Part shown: positions 36,604 through 45,202 of the stretch, one piece after another
Layout of the letters: each line of letters begins with the position of its first letter
Numbering within the stretch: position 1 is the first letter of the stretch
From: Massilia sp. IC2-477
Lineage (GTDB): Bacteria; Pseudomonadota; Gammaproteobacteria; Burkholderiales; Burkholderiaceae_D
Direction: 5' to 3'
Length of the DNA stretch: 64,000 bases
Assembly (NCBI RefSeq): GCF_020707265.1
Contig: NZ_JAJFEQ010000014.1
Location: 1-64,000 of the forward strand
Translations under genes and position numbers: made by a program
Notes under the pieces: generated by a model
What the model was told of the DNA's origin: nothing
Seen by the model: only the letters and a program-made list of their open reading frames with translations
The model's database searches: none

Positions 36604-36649
36604 GCACCCACCCGTTCCAGCAATACCCATCACCCTACAAGGAAAGCCC

Positions 36650-37237
36650 ATGTCGACGACGCTCCAGACCGGCCATCGCATCAACCTCGAAAAAACCGCC
36701 CCGGGATTGCGGCGCGTCCGGATCGGCCTCGGATGGAAGATCAACGCGGCCACCGGCCCTGCATTCGACCTCGATTCCTCGGTCTTCCTGTGCCGGAAGG
36801 ATGCCGGCGACAATCCGGTCATGATCAGCAACGCCCACTTCGTCTATTACAACCACACCACCTCGCCCGACGGCGCGGTGGTGCACTCGGGCGACAACCG
36901 CACGGGCGACAGGGATGGCGACGACGAAGTCATCACCGTCGACCTGGCCAGGGTCGAGCCCGAGGTGGTGGAGATGCCGATCGTCGTCACCATCCACGAG
37001 GCCGAGGCACGCCAGCAGACCTTCGGGCGCGTCACCGACGCCTATGTGAAGGTGTACAACGACGAGACCGGCGAAGTGCTCGCGGAATACGACCTCGACG
37101 AAGATTACTCGGACAAGACCGCGCTGCAGTTCGGTTCGCTGTACCGCAAGGATGGCGAGTGGCGCTTCCAGGCCGTGGGCGCGGGCTTCAAGCTGAACCT
37201 GGCGACCTTCATCCGCAAGCTCGGCGGCACTGTCTGA
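36650..37237 (+). CDS. TerD-family calcium-binding stress protein
   Basis: This 195-residue protein has the TerD fold: TGHRINLEKTAPGLRRVRIG, LGWKINAATGPAFDLDSSVF, then NRTGDRDGDDEVITVDL, whose acidic residues form the calcium site, and GRVTDAYVKVYNDETGEV. TerD-family proteins act in tellurium and general stress tolerance at the membrane inner face. The ATG follows AAGGAAAGCCC. It follows telA by 46 bases. Confidence 0.92.
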   Translation: MSTTLQTGHRINLEKTAPGLRRVRIGLGWKINAATGPAFDLDSSVFLCRKDAGDNPVMISNAHFVYYNHTTSPDGAVVHSGDNRTGDRDGDDEVITVDLARVEPEVVEMPIVVTIHEAEARQQTFGRVTDAYVKVYNDETGEVLAEYDLDEDYSDKTALQFGSLYRKDGEWRFQAVGAGFKLNLATFIRKLGGTV

Positions 37238-37268
37238 GAACGGCCGGCGCTCGCCGCCGCATGGAGCG

Positions 37269-38147
37269 ATGACCCAGCAGACGCCCAAGGCATTCGACTT
37301 CGGCGAGGAGGCTGAGCCTTCTCCCGAGCCCGCCCCGCGTCCGTTCGGGCCGCGCGCCTTCGACTTCGGCGACGAGCAGCTTGAAGCGGCGCCGGTCCCG
37401 AGTAGCCCGCCCCGGGCGCTGTCCTTCGACGATCTGCCCCCGGCGCCGGACGGCCTGCCGGCCAAAGCCGCCGCCCGGCCGCTGTTCGACAGCGAGGACC
37501 ATCCGGCGGTGCGCGATGCGCTGGCGATCGCCAGGCAGGATTACCCGCTCCTGTTCGAGCAGTCCGAGCAGCGCCTGGCTGCGCTGTTTCGCCGCATCCT
37601 GCCGGTCAACCTGGCGCTAGTGGCGGACTGGGGCGAGAAGGCCCTGATGGAGCAGGCCGTGCTGCTCCAGCCGATCACCGACCTGGTGCTGAAGTTCACG
37701 CAGATGGGCGTGCCCGCGCTGCTGGACGCCGCGCTCGAGGCTACCCGTGCGCCGACTAGCGTCATCGGCAAGCTGTTGCGCCGCGGGAGCCCGCCCGCCG
37801 AATACAAGCCGGCGCTGACCGCAAGCCGTGCGCAGCTGGTGCAGCTGATGGCCGACAGCGAAGCCGCCATGCGCGAGATGACAGCGTCGGGAAAGAACCT
37901 GGGCCTGCATGCGGCGGTGCTGGCCGTGGTGGCCAAACTCGCCGCCGGCGCGCTCGATGCGCGCGTGCATGACGCGCTGATCCAGCGCCGCACGCTGCTC
38001 CAGCAGGCCATCCGCCAGACCGAGCTGTCGACGCTGCAGATGGAGCAGGTGCGACTGCAGGCTGCCGAGCTGATCGGACAGATATCGTCCTTCCTGACGG
38101 TGACCTTGCCGGCGATCGAGATGGCGCAGGCGCAGCGGGGCACTTGA
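37269..38147 (+). CDS. Unknown protein of the TelA/TerD cluster with repeated AFDFG motifs
   Basis: This 292-residue protein has a ~75-residue acidic, Pro-rich tail, then an all-helical region (~80-290) with no membrane segment. The tail contains KAFDFGEEAE, RAFDFGDEQ and ALSFDDLP, three spaced copies of one short motif, which looks like a multivalent docking peptide. I do not recognise the helical domain. It follows terD by 31 bases and telA by one gene, so a shared complex with them is likely but unproved. Confidence 0.78.
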   Translation: MTQQTPKAFDFGEEAEPSPEPAPRPFGPRAFDFGDEQLEAAPVPSSPPRALSFDDLPPAPDGLPAKAAARPLFDSEDHPAVRDALAIARQDYPLLFEQSEQRLAALFRRILPVNLALVADWGEKALMEQAVLLQPITDLVLKFTQMGVPALLDAALEATRAPTSVIGKLLRRGSPPAEYKPALTASRAQLVQLMADSEAAMREMTASGKNLGLHAAVLAVVAKLAAGALDARVHDALIQRRTLLQQAIRQTELSTLQMEQVRLQAAELIGQISSFLTVTLPAIEMAQAQRGT

Positions 38148-38227
38148 CGCGGGAGGGGGGCTGCTAGAATGGGCCTTCCAATGTCATTCGCTGGAGTACA
38201 AAAATCCTCGGTTTTCTCATCAGAACG

Positions 38228-38689
38228 GTGGTGCGCCGGCCAAAGCTGAGCATCGCGATCGCACTGTTGCTGTTGGCAGCCTTGGCCAGCACGATGACCT
38301 ATACCGGTTTCCTTGTGATCGGCGTGCTGGCCGATTACCTGGACACGAGCCGGTTCGTCGCCGGGCTGCTGCTTGGCGCTCTTCTGGCACGATTTCCTTC
38401 ATTTAGCAAAGGCAAGCTGCGCATCGTCGGTCTTTTGCCGAAACCCGTGCGGCGCCCGCTCATCGTCGGCTTGCTCGCACTGTGCTTCCTGCACTTTCTG
38501 TCGCAGGGCGACTACGTGCCGGCGGGGTTCACCGGGTTCACAACGCTGTTCGTGCTCACCTTGCCCTGGCTGAGGCGGGCCATGTTCGACCGCTTGCTGT
38601 CGTCGGTCTTCCCGTTCGCCGGACGCAAGCCGGCCACGCGCAGCGACGATATGGTGATCGATGGCGAGTTCAGGGAAAGGAAAGACTGA
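38228..38689 (+). CDS. Small membrane protein, last gene of the TelA/TerD run
   Basis: This 153-residue protein has three to four transmembrane helices (SIAIALLLLAALAST; FVAGLLLGALLA; PLIVGLLALCFLHFL; TTLFVLTLPWL) and a charged tail. No ATG is in frame. The called start is GTG at 38228, which has no ribosome site. The frame stays open to at least 38204, where ATC lies seven bases after GGAG and would give the natural-looking N-terminus xLGFLIRTVVRRPKL. Family unknown. Confidence 0.7.
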   Translation: MVRRPKLSIAIALLLLAALASTMTYTGFLVIGVLADYLDTSRFVAGLLLGALLARFPSFSKGKLRIVGLLPKPVRRPLIVGLLALCFLHFLSQGDYVPAGFTGFTTLFVLTLPWLRRAMFDRLLSSVFPFAGRKPATRSDDMVIDGEFRERKD

Positions 38690-38711
38690 GGCGGATGGCC
38701 CCGGAAACGAA

Positions 38712-38737
38712 AACGCCAACCTGCATGGGTTGGCGTT
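38712..38737. terminator. Bidirectional terminator between membrane protein and mqo
   Basis: AACGCCAACC (38712-38721) pairs perfectly with GGTTGGCGTT (38728-38737). On the minus strand it is followed by TTCGTTTCC, so it mainly serves mqo. It also follows the rightward gene's stop by 22 bases. Confidence 0.72.
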
Positions 38738-38751
38738 GAAGCTGGACAGCA

Positions 38752-40470
38752 CTACAGCGCGATATCGGACCGCTCTTTCACTTGCCCAGGCTGAGCGCCG
38801 GGAGCGGCGCCTGGAATAAAGGTATCCAGGCTTGGCGATGCGATCGCCAGCTGCAGGGTTTCCGCGGTGCTTGCCCAGGTCGTCGCCAGCAGCTGCACGT
38901 TCTCGTTCAGCTTCTTGCCATAGGACGGAACGATCTCGCGAATCTTTTGCTGCCACGCGCTTGTCTTCATCCGATCCGGGAACACTTTCTCCAGCAGCGA
39001 CAGCATGATCGCCGGCGAGGTGGAACCACCAGGCGATGCCCCCAGCAAGGCAGACACCGAGCGATCTTCGGACACCACGACTTCTGTACCGAGCTTCAGT
39101 ACGCCGCCCTTGTCCGAGGTGTTCTTGATGATCTGCACGCGCTGACCAGCTTGCCACAGCCGCCAATCTTCGTCCTTCGCGTCGGGCATGTAGTGGCGCA
39201 GCGCCGCCATCTTGTCCTCCCTGGACTGCTCCAATTGTTCCGCAAGATATTTTACGAGTGCAAACTCGTGGGCGCCGACTTGAAGTTGCGGAATGATATT
39301 GGAGGGCGTAGTCGCCTTCGCGATATCGAAATAGGAACCATTTTTGAGGAACTTGGTCGACCAGGTGGCGAATGGCCCGAACAGCAGCACCGTTTTACCA
39401 TCCAGCACGCGGGTATCCAGGTGCGGCACCGACATCGGTGGCGAACCCGTATCTGCCAGCCCGTACACTTTCGCCAGGTGACGCGAGGTAATTGCCGGAT
39501 TGTCGGTGACCAGGAACTCGCCGCCTACCGGGAAACCAGCATATTGTTTCGCTTCAGGAATGCCCGACAACTGCAGCAGCGGCAATGCGGCGCCGCCCGC
39601 ACCGATGAAGATATGGCGGGCATCCACCGTCTGGACTTTGGAACCATCCTTGATGTCGAATGCCGACACGCGCCAGGATCCATCCTCGTTGCGCGTGATC
39701 GAGCGGACCTCGTATCCGGTCGAAATCCTGCTGCCCACCGTCTGGCCGAGATGCTGGTAGAACTGGCGGGTAATCGCGCCCAGGTTGACGTCGGTGCCGA
39801 GCGGCGAACGGGTGGCGGTTACCAGCTCGTCCGCTTTGCGGCCTTCCAACATGAGCGGAACCCACTCGGTAATCCTGGCCCGGTCGGTGCTCAATTCCAT
39901 GCCGGCGAACAGTGGTGACGCCTTCAAGGCCGCAACGCGCTTGCGGAGGAACTCCCGGTTCTCCTCGCCGAACACGAGATTCATATGAGGTGTCGAATTG
40001 ATGAACTCGCGTGGATTGCCCAGCACACCCTTGCGCACCTGATGCGCCCAGAACTGGCGCGAGATCTGGAAGTTCTCGTTGATCTCAATCGCCTTTGCAA
40101 TGTGCACTTGGCCCTTATCGTCCATCGGCGTGTAGTTCAGTTCGCACAGCGCCGAGTGACCTGTTCCCGCGTTGTTCCAGCCATTGGAACTTTCTTCCGC
40201 AACTTTATCCAAACGTTCGAACACTTCGAAGGTCCAGCTCGGCTCCAGCTCGGACAGATAGACGCCGAGTGTTGCGCTCATGATGCCGCCGCCGATCAGC
40301 AGCACGTCGACCCGGCGATCAGCCTTGGCGGCACGGTATTGGCCACCCAGTAAAAACGAGTAGCCGCCCCAGACCGCTGCGGCGCCGACAGCAGCCCCGA
40401 TGAACTTGCGTCGGGTGAAGCGCATGCCGCTGGAGCGGGTTGCTGGATTGTTGCTGGTTTCTTGACTCAT
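38752..40470 (-). CDS. mqo: Malate:quinone oxidoreductase with a twin-arginine leader
   Basis: This 572-residue protein matches Mqo throughout: DVLLIGGGIMSATLGVYLSE (FAD-binding), SSNGWNNAGTGHSALCELNY, GAGGAALPLLQLSGIPE and GASPGGSTSPAIMLSLLE. It oxidises malate to oxaloacetate and reduces quinone at the membrane. Unusually, residues ~16-44 are a Tat leader (TRRKFIGAAVGAAAVWGG), implying export to, or anchoring at, the periplasmic side. Codon choice is less G+C-biased than in neighbouring genes. The ATG at 40470 has AGGAGG nine bases ahead. Confidence 0.93.
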   Translation of the reverse strand: MSQETSNNPATRSSGMRFTRRKFIGAAVGAAAVWGGYSFLLGGQYRAAKADRRVDVLLIGGGIMSATLGVYLSELEPSWTFEVFERLDKVAEESSNGWNNAGTGHSALCELNYTPMDDKGQVHIAKAIEINENFQISRQFWAHQVRKGVLGNPREFINSTPHMNLVFGEENREFLRKRVAALKASPLFAGMELSTDRARITEWVPLMLEGRKADELVTATRSPLGTDVNLGAITRQFYQHLGQTVGSRISTGYEVRSITRNEDGSWRVSAFDIKDGSKVQTVDARHIFIGAGGAALPLLQLSGIPEAKQYAGFPVGGEFLVTDNPAITSRHLAKVYGLADTGSPPMSVPHLDTRVLDGKTVLLFGPFATWSTKFLKNGSYFDIAKATTPSNIIPQLQVGAHEFALVKYLAEQLEQSREDKMAALRHYMPDAKDEDWRLWQAGQRVQIIKNTSDKGGVLKLGTEVVVSEDRSVSALLGASPGGSTSPAIMLSLLEKVFPDRMKTSAWQQKIREIVPSYGKKLNENVQLLATTWASTAETLQLAIASPSLDTFIPGAAPGAQPGQVKERSDIAL

Positions 40471-40684
40471 GTGATGAGTCCTCCTGATAAAGATTGAAAG
40501 CGCCAGCCAACCGTCAATTGACAACGGTGTGCAGACGCGAGCTGATGTGTTCGGGAATTTACTTTCCTACCAAGAGCGCGGCGATGCTTGATGCCTGCTC
40601 CTGCGGGGACGACTGTCTCGCATTGAGCAGGATTCTTTTCCAGCGCATGTTGGAGGGCCAGCGCTTCCTGTTCGCTGAACCCAT

Positions 40685-40811
40685 TCAGTAAGCGCCCATC
40701 GCACCGATGACCACGACAAACTGCGACGCGGTCAGGCCCAGGGACAGCATTTCTTTATCAAGCGCTTTAAAAGCGCATCCACGTCTGGCTAATCAGCTTG
40801 CCGAATTGCAT
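40685..40811 (-). pseudogene. Possible frameshifted, truncated MarR-type regulator remnant
   Basis: On the minus strand an ATG at 40811 opens MQFGKLISQTWMRF and then hits TAA. One T too many in a TTTT run explains this: skipping it joins KALDKEMLSLGLTASQFVV, which reads like the N-terminal region of MarR proteins (ALDxxLxxLGLTxxQF), before a stop at 40685. The DNA-binding helix is missing. The match is by eye and short, so this is only a suggestion. Confidence 0.35.
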
Positions 40812-41005
40812 GTGTTTAGCTCTTCAAATGCTGTCACACGGTCTGAAAGTGCCTCTGCGCAATATGTGCGTATGGAAAATATGTATTTTATTTGCCCAGG
40901 CAAATATAAGCGATAAGGGTTTTTACGAACTAAAGGCGGTAGGGGGCGTCAATGAGGTGGGACCGGCCCGCCCCCAGGAATGGCGGAAATAGACCCAGAA
41001 ACGAC

Positions 41006-41031
41006 AACGCCCACTCGTAGGAGTGGGCGTT
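41006..41031 (-). terminator. Terminator of the tRNA-Phe transcript
   Basis: On the minus strand AACGCCCACTC pairs with GAGTGGGCGTT around CTAC, followed by GTCGTTTCT. It lies 16 bases after the CCA end of the tRNA gene. Confidence 0.75.
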
Positions 41032-41047
41032 ATGCAAGACATGTTCT

Positions 41048-41123
41048 TGGTGGCCCGGGGCGGAATCGAACCACCGACACAAGGATTTTCAATCCTCTGC
41101 TCTACCAACTGAGCTACCAGGCC
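41048..41123 (-). tRNA. tRNA-Phe (anticodon GAA)
   Basis: The 76-base minus-strand sequence folds as a cloverleaf. The acceptor GGCCTGG pairs with CCGGGCC, the D arm has GCTCAGTTGGTAGAGC, the anticodon loop is TTGAAAA and the T arm is GTGGTTCGATTCCGC. The discriminator is A and CCA is encoded. Anticodon GAA reads phenylalanine codons. A TAGAAT -10-like hexamer lies at 41134-41139. Confidence 0.97.
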
Positions 41124-41190
41124 AAGGGCTCGCATTCTAGCACAGGGGTCGGCGCGGCGGTAGTGCTTCCGCGAAATCAGGAAGTCCCCG

Positions 41191-41754
41191 TCATTCCGCC
41201 TGCCTGGTCGGCGCCAGGCGGTTCAGGTCCAGGCCCTGGGCGCGCAGGCGGCCGAGAAGGGCGTCGTAGGCGGCCGGGTCGACCTTCGGCGTACGTGACA
41301 GGATCCACAGGTATTCGCGCTTCGGCTCGCTGACCGCGGCAAGCTGGTAATCCGCGTCGAGGTCGATCACCCAGTAGTCGCCCCAGACCATCGGCACCCA
41401 GGACACGATGGCCGGGGCGAAGCGCACTTCCAGCTTCGGCGAAGTTGGGCCTCCGGGCTGGCGCGCCACGCCGTTGGCCGTGTCGGTGCCGCCGTCGGCG
41501 CGCCGGCAGCGGTTGACGACGTTGACCCGGCCATCCTCGCGCAGGCTGTAGGTGGCGGTGGTGAAACCGATGCATTTCTTCTGGAAGGAATTCGGGAATT
41601 TCGCGATCTCGTACCAGGTGCCCAGGTAGCGCTTGAGGTCGAGCGCGGGGATGGTGGCGAGCGGTTTGGCGCCGCTTTCCGACTGGCCAGCGGCAAAAGC
41701 GGCAGGTGCGCACAAGGACGTGCACAGCAATGCTGCGAGCAGGATAGGTTTCAT
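41191..41754 (-). CDS. Bacterial lipocalin (Blc-like)
   Basis: This 187-residue protein has a signal peptide ending AAFA. The lipocalin first motif is LKRYLGTWYEIAKFPNSFQ, followed by KKCIGFTTATYSL and YWVIDLDADYQLAAVS, then REYLWILSRTP. Blc-type lipocalins bind lipids in the outer envelope. E. coli Blc is a lipoprotein; here no lipobox is seen, so it is soluble and periplasmic. The ATG has GGGAG five bases ahead. Confidence 0.9.
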   Translation of the reverse strand: MKPILLAALLCTSLCAPAAFAAGQSESGAKPLATIPALDLKRYLGTWYEIAKFPNSFQKKCIGFTTATYSLREDGRVNVVNRCRRADGGTDTANGVARQPGGPTSPKLEVRFAPAIVSWVPMVWGDYWVIDLDADYQLAAVSEPKREYLWILSRTPKVDPAAYDALLGRLRAQGLDLNRLAPTRQAE

Positions 41755-41827
41755 GCGTGCTCCCGATATGGTCGAGCCTGGATGCTAACCGTGCCAGCCG
41801 CGCTTCGACGCACGGCAGGCGCTGGCT

Positions 41828-42313
41828 TCAGGCGCGCGCCGCGGCGCGTTCGGCGTGATGCCGTTCCAGTTCCAGCCGGGCCGCCTTGCGCGCCTTGGCT
41901 TCCTCGAAGCGGCGCTGTTCGTCCGGGGTCGATGGCGCCAGCTGCGGCACGGCCACCGGCTTGCGGTCGTCGTCCACGGCCACCATCGTGAAGAAGCAGC
42001 TGTTCACGTGGCGCACCACCTGCGAGCGAATATCCTCGGCGATCACCTTGATGCCGATTTCCATCGAGCTGCGCCCGGCGTAGTTGACCGAAGCGAGGAA
42101 GGTGACCAGCTCGCCGACATGGATCGGCTGGCGGAAGGTGACCTGGTCGACGCTCATCGTCACCACGTAGCGGCCGGCGTAGCGGCTGGCGCAGGCGTAG
42201 GCGACCTGGTCGAGCAGCTTGAGGATGGTGCCGCCGTGGACGTTACCGGAAAAGTTCGCCGTGTCCGGGGTCATCAGGACCGTCATCGACAGCTGGTGGG
42301 AAGGCAGGTTCAT
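41828..42313 (-). CDS. Acyl-CoA thioesterase, YciA/BFIT-type hotdog fold
   Basis: This 161-residue protein has MTVLMTPDTANFSGNVHGGT, then ILKLLDQVAYACASRYAGR, the hotdog motif with the conserved GNVHGG and Asp of the YciA family, and DQVTFRQPIHVGELVTF. It would hydrolyse acyl-CoA in the cytoplasm. The C-terminal ~25 residues are a charged helix. The ATG at 42313 is preferred over a GTG at 42328. Confidence 0.88.
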   Translation of the reverse strand: MNLPSHQLSMTVLMTPDTANFSGNVHGGTILKLLDQVAYACASRYAGRYVVTMSVDQVTFRQPIHVGELVTFLASVNYAGRSSMEIGIKVIAEDIRSQVVRHVNSCFFTMVAVDDDRKPVAVPQLAPSTPDEQRRFEEAKARKAARLELERHHAERAAARA

Positions 42314-42394
42314 GCGGGACTCATCCACAAAATCAACAAAGCACTATGTTGCTTCAGAAACGCCGGGCCGGCAATGGCCGCCCCGGCGCCGGGG

Positions 42395-44038
42395 TCAGGA
42401 AGCGCTCAAGGCCGGCTCGCCGGGCTTGGCGTGCCGCACCGTGACCTGGGCACCGCCAGCCGGACGCCCGGCAGGCTGCGAAGGTATGGCCAGCGTGAAG
42501 ACCGCCACCAGAGAGGCCAGGCGCGCCGCCTGTTCCTTCATCGAATCGGTGGCTGCCGCCGATTCTTCGACCAGGGTCGCGTTTTGCTGGGTGACACTGT
42601 CCATGTCGGCCACCGCGCGGTGCACCTGCTGGATGCCGTTCGCCTGTTCCTTGCTGGAGTCGACGATTTCACCCATGATTGCGGTCACCCGGCCAATGCT
42701 CTCGACGATGCCAGTCATGGTGGTGCCGGCGCGACCGGCAAGGTCGGCGCCGAGCGACACGCGGCGGGTCGAATCATCGATCAGTTCCTTGATCTCCTTG
42801 GCCGCAGCAGCAGCGCGCTGCGCCAGGCTGCGCACCTCACCTGCCACCACCGCGAAGCCGCGCCCCTGCTCGCCAGCGCGCGCCGCTTCCACGGCCGCAT
42901 TCAAGGCCAGGATGTTGGTCTGGAAGGCGATACCGTCGATCACGCCAATGATGTCGGTGATGCGCGCCGAGGAGGCGTTGATCGCGCCCATGGTGTCGAC
43001 CAGCTCGCCGACCATGGCGCCGCCCTGCTGCGCCACGGTGGAGGCTTGCAGCGCCAGCCCGTTCGCCTGGTCCGCGTTGGCCGCGCTGTGCTGGACCGCA
43101 TGCGCCAGTTCGTTCATCGACGACGCGGTCTGTTCCAGTGCCGCCGCCTGGCTCTCGGTGCGGCGCGACAGTTCCTGTGCCTCGTCGGCCATCGCGTCCA
43201 CCGAGCTGCCGATGGTGGCGGTACCCTCGCGCACCTGGCCGACGATGCCGGCCAGGCTGTCGCGCATGCCCTGCAGCGCGTGCATCAGGCTCGCCCCATC
43301 GCCCGGCCGCAGCGCGACCTGGACCGCCAGGTTGCCGGCCGCGATCTCGCTTGCTACCCGGGCCGCTTCCGCCGGTTCGCCGCCCAGGCGGCGGAACAGG
43401 GCGCGCGCGAACAGCATCGAGGCGGCGATGCTGACGGCGAGTGTCAGCACGCACAGACCGACCAGCATGCTGCTGCTGTGGTGTGCGTCGTCCAGCACGG
43501 CACGCGCGCCGGTGTCGATGGCCTTGTGCTGCAAAGCTTGCAGCGCCGTCACGCCATCTATGTATTGCTGGGTGGCGGGCACGAATTCGCGCTCGTACAG
43601 CGCCATTGCCTCGACTGTCTGGCCTTCCGCCTTCAGGCGCATGACCCGGTCGCGGCTGGCGATGTAGCGCCCGCGCGCTTCGCCGATTGCCGCGAACAGC
43701 GCTTTTTCTTCCGGCGTGTCGAGCAGGGCGCCAACCTGTTCCTGTAGCGCGCTGGTGCGGCGGCTCGACTCCGTACTCTCGGCGGAGAAAGCCTTGGCCA
43801 GCTCCGGATCGGCCGAGCGCGCGACTGCTGCGGTGCGCTTGGCCGACACCGAGGTGTTGAGCAGCCACTGCGAGGCGAGGCGCTCCTTGATGAGCGGGCG
43901 TTGGGTCAGCGCCTCGGTTTCCTGCGACATGCGCTGCAGGCGCCAGATGGCGACCGCGGTTGACAGGAAGGAAACGATGATCACGAACGCGAATGCGATA
44001 CGTAGTTGGGTACGGACACTGCTTGCAGCGATGGACAC
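42395..44038 (-). CDS. Methyl-accepting chemotaxis protein (second)
   Basis: This 547-residue protein has two membrane helices bounding a ~150-residue periplasmic helical sensor, then HAMP and the signalling domain with [19 protein letters not shown]. It resembles the chemoreceptor at 18901 but with a different sensor. The start is a GTG at 44038 with GGGAG five bases ahead; the longer open frame lacks a ribosome site. Confidence 0.9.
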   Translation of the reverse strand: MSIAASSVRTQLRIAFAFVIIVSFLSTAVAIWRLQRMSQETEALTQRPLIKERLASQWLLNTSVSAKRTAAVARSADPELAKAFSAESTESSRRTSALQEQVGALLDTPEEKALFAAIGEARGRYIASRDRVMRLKAEGQTVEAMALYEREFVPATQQYIDGVTALQALQHKAIDTGARAVLDDAHHSSSMLVGLCVLTLAVSIAASMLFARALFRRLGGEPAEAARVASEIAAGNLAVQVALRPGDGASLMHALQGMRDSLAGIVGQVREGTATIGSSVDAMADEAQELSRRTESQAAALEQTASSMNELAHAVQHSAANADQANGLALQASTVAQQGGAMVGELVDTMGAINASSARITDIIGVIDGIAFQTNILALNAAVEAARAGEQGRGFAVVAGEVRSLAQRAAAAAKEIKELIDDSTRRVSLGADLAGRAGTTMTGIVESIGRVTAIMGEIVDSSKEQANGIQQVHRAVADMDSVTQQNATLVEESAAATDSMKEQAARLASLVAVFTLAIPSQPAGRPAGGAQVTVRHAKPGEPALSAS

Positions 44039-44218
44039 GAAGACTCCCAAGGTAAGTGAGGTTCCATGCCGGTGCGGACTGCACCGCAATGGCGCAGTTG
44101 TCGGCATGGTCGGCAGCGGTGCCGTGTGGGCGCCGCGGGCCATTAACATAATGCAAAAACCGCGCCTGAAGTGATGGCATTGATCAGCTTATGCGCCAAT
44201 CATGATCTCCAACGATTT

Positions 44219-44231
44219 GCGCATATCGATG
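44219..44231 (+). promoter_or_regulatory. Shared 13-bp motif upstream of the serine acetyltransferase gene
   Basis: GCGCATATCGATG occurs here, 50 bases before the gene start, and again at 52765-52777 in the ssu divergence. The imperfect half-site CGATTTG lies just upstream. A sulfur regulator such as CysB or Cbl is a reasonable but unproved owner. Confidence 0.45.
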
Positions 44232-44280
44232 GATGATTTAAATCGTTTTCCGGTGCGCGGCGGGCATGTAGGCTGGGGGC

Positions 44281-45198
44281 ATGAACAGCGATTTCCCGAC
44301 CTCTTCCGGCTCCGTGCAATGGCACCTGGGCCCGATCATCGATGCATTGCGCACCTCGCGCGAATCGACCCATAACATCCGCCACCAGGGCCGGGTGCGC
44401 GAGCTGCCCTCGCGCGAAGTCCTGACCCAGGTGATCAACGGCGTCTCGGCGGCGCTGTTCCCGACCCATTACGGGCGGCCCGACCTGAACGACGAGAGCA
44501 TTGACTACTTCGTCGGCGACACGCTCAATGTGGCGCTGGACCGGCTGGTGGGCCAGGTGCGGCGCGCGCTGCGCTTTACGCCCCAGTTCGCGGAAGCCGA
44601 CGAGGCCATCCTGTTCGAGCAGGCGCGGGCCATCACGCGCGAGTTTGCCGGCAGCCTGCCGGCGATCCGGGCGCTGCTGGTGTCGGACGTGCAGGCGGCG
44701 CTGGTGGGCGACCCGGCGGCCAGTTCGGTGGCCGAGATCATGCTGTGCTATCCGGGCACCATCGCCATCCTCTACCACCGCCTGGCGCACTGCCTGCACC
44801 GACTGGGCGTGCCCTTCCTGGCGCGGCTGGCGGCCGACATCGCCCACTCGCTGACCGGCATCGACATCCACCCGGCGGCGCAAATCGGCGGCAGCTTCTT
44901 CATCGACCACGGCACCGGCGTCGTCATCGGCGAGACCGCCATCCTGGGCGAGCGCGTGCGCCTGTACCAGGCAGTGACCCTGGGCGCCAAGCGCTTCCCG
45001 GTGGACGCCGGCGGCGCGCTGGTGAAAGGCGCGCCGCGCCACCCGATCGTCGAGGACGACGTGGTCATCTATGCCGGCGCCACGGTGCTGGGCCGCATCA
45101 CGGTGGGCGCCGGCTCCACCATCGGCGGCAATGTCTGGCTGACCCAGAGCGTCCCGCCCGGCAGCAACGTATCACAAGCGCAGTCGCGCAATACCTAG
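44281..45198 (+). CDS. Serine O-acetyltransferase (EpsC/CysE type)
   Basis: This 305-residue protein has an N-terminal helical serine acetyltransferase domain and left-handed beta-helix hexapeptide repeats: DIHPAAQIGGSFFIDHGTGV, VIGETAILGERVRLYQAVTL, VEDDVVIYAGATVLGRITVG. The catalytic DH pair is in FIDHGTG. It makes O-acetylserine, the acceptor of sulfide in cysteine synthesis. It is convergent with the organosulfur operon, with a 4-base gap. It is longer than enterobacterial CysE. Confidence 0.9.
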   Translation: MNSDFPTSSGSVQWHLGPIIDALRTSRESTHNIRHQGRVRELPSREVLTQVINGVSAALFPTHYGRPDLNDESIDYFVGDTLNVALDRLVGQVRRALRFTPQFAEADEAILFEQARAITREFAGSLPAIRALLVSDVQAALVGDPAASSVAEIMLCYPGTIAILYHRLAHCLHRLGVPFLARLAADIAHSLTGIDIHPAAQIGGSFFIDHGTGVVIGETAILGERVRLYQAVTLGAKRFPVDAGGALVKGAPRHPIVEDDVVIYAGATVLGRITVGAGSTIGGNVWLTQSVPPGSNVSQAQSRNT

Positions 45199-45202
45199 TC
45201 CA

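Larger units (their letters stand above)
40471..41047. other. 577-base region between mqo and tRNA-Phe
   Basis: This stretch is distinctly richer in A+T than its surroundings. It holds the possible MarR-like relic (40685-40811) and a terminator (41006-41031). Other open frames here have no ribosome site or recognisable content. The mqo promoter should lie in 40471-40650, but no clear pair was found. Confidence 0.5.

Noticed and set aside
40494-40691. 65-codon open frame upstream of mqo
   Set aside because: No ribosome site and no similarity to any family; it opposes the possible regulator relic.
41048-41123. tRNA-Phe as a proven attachment site
   Set aside because: I saw no second copy of the tRNA 3' end in the flanking DNA and no integrase gene.
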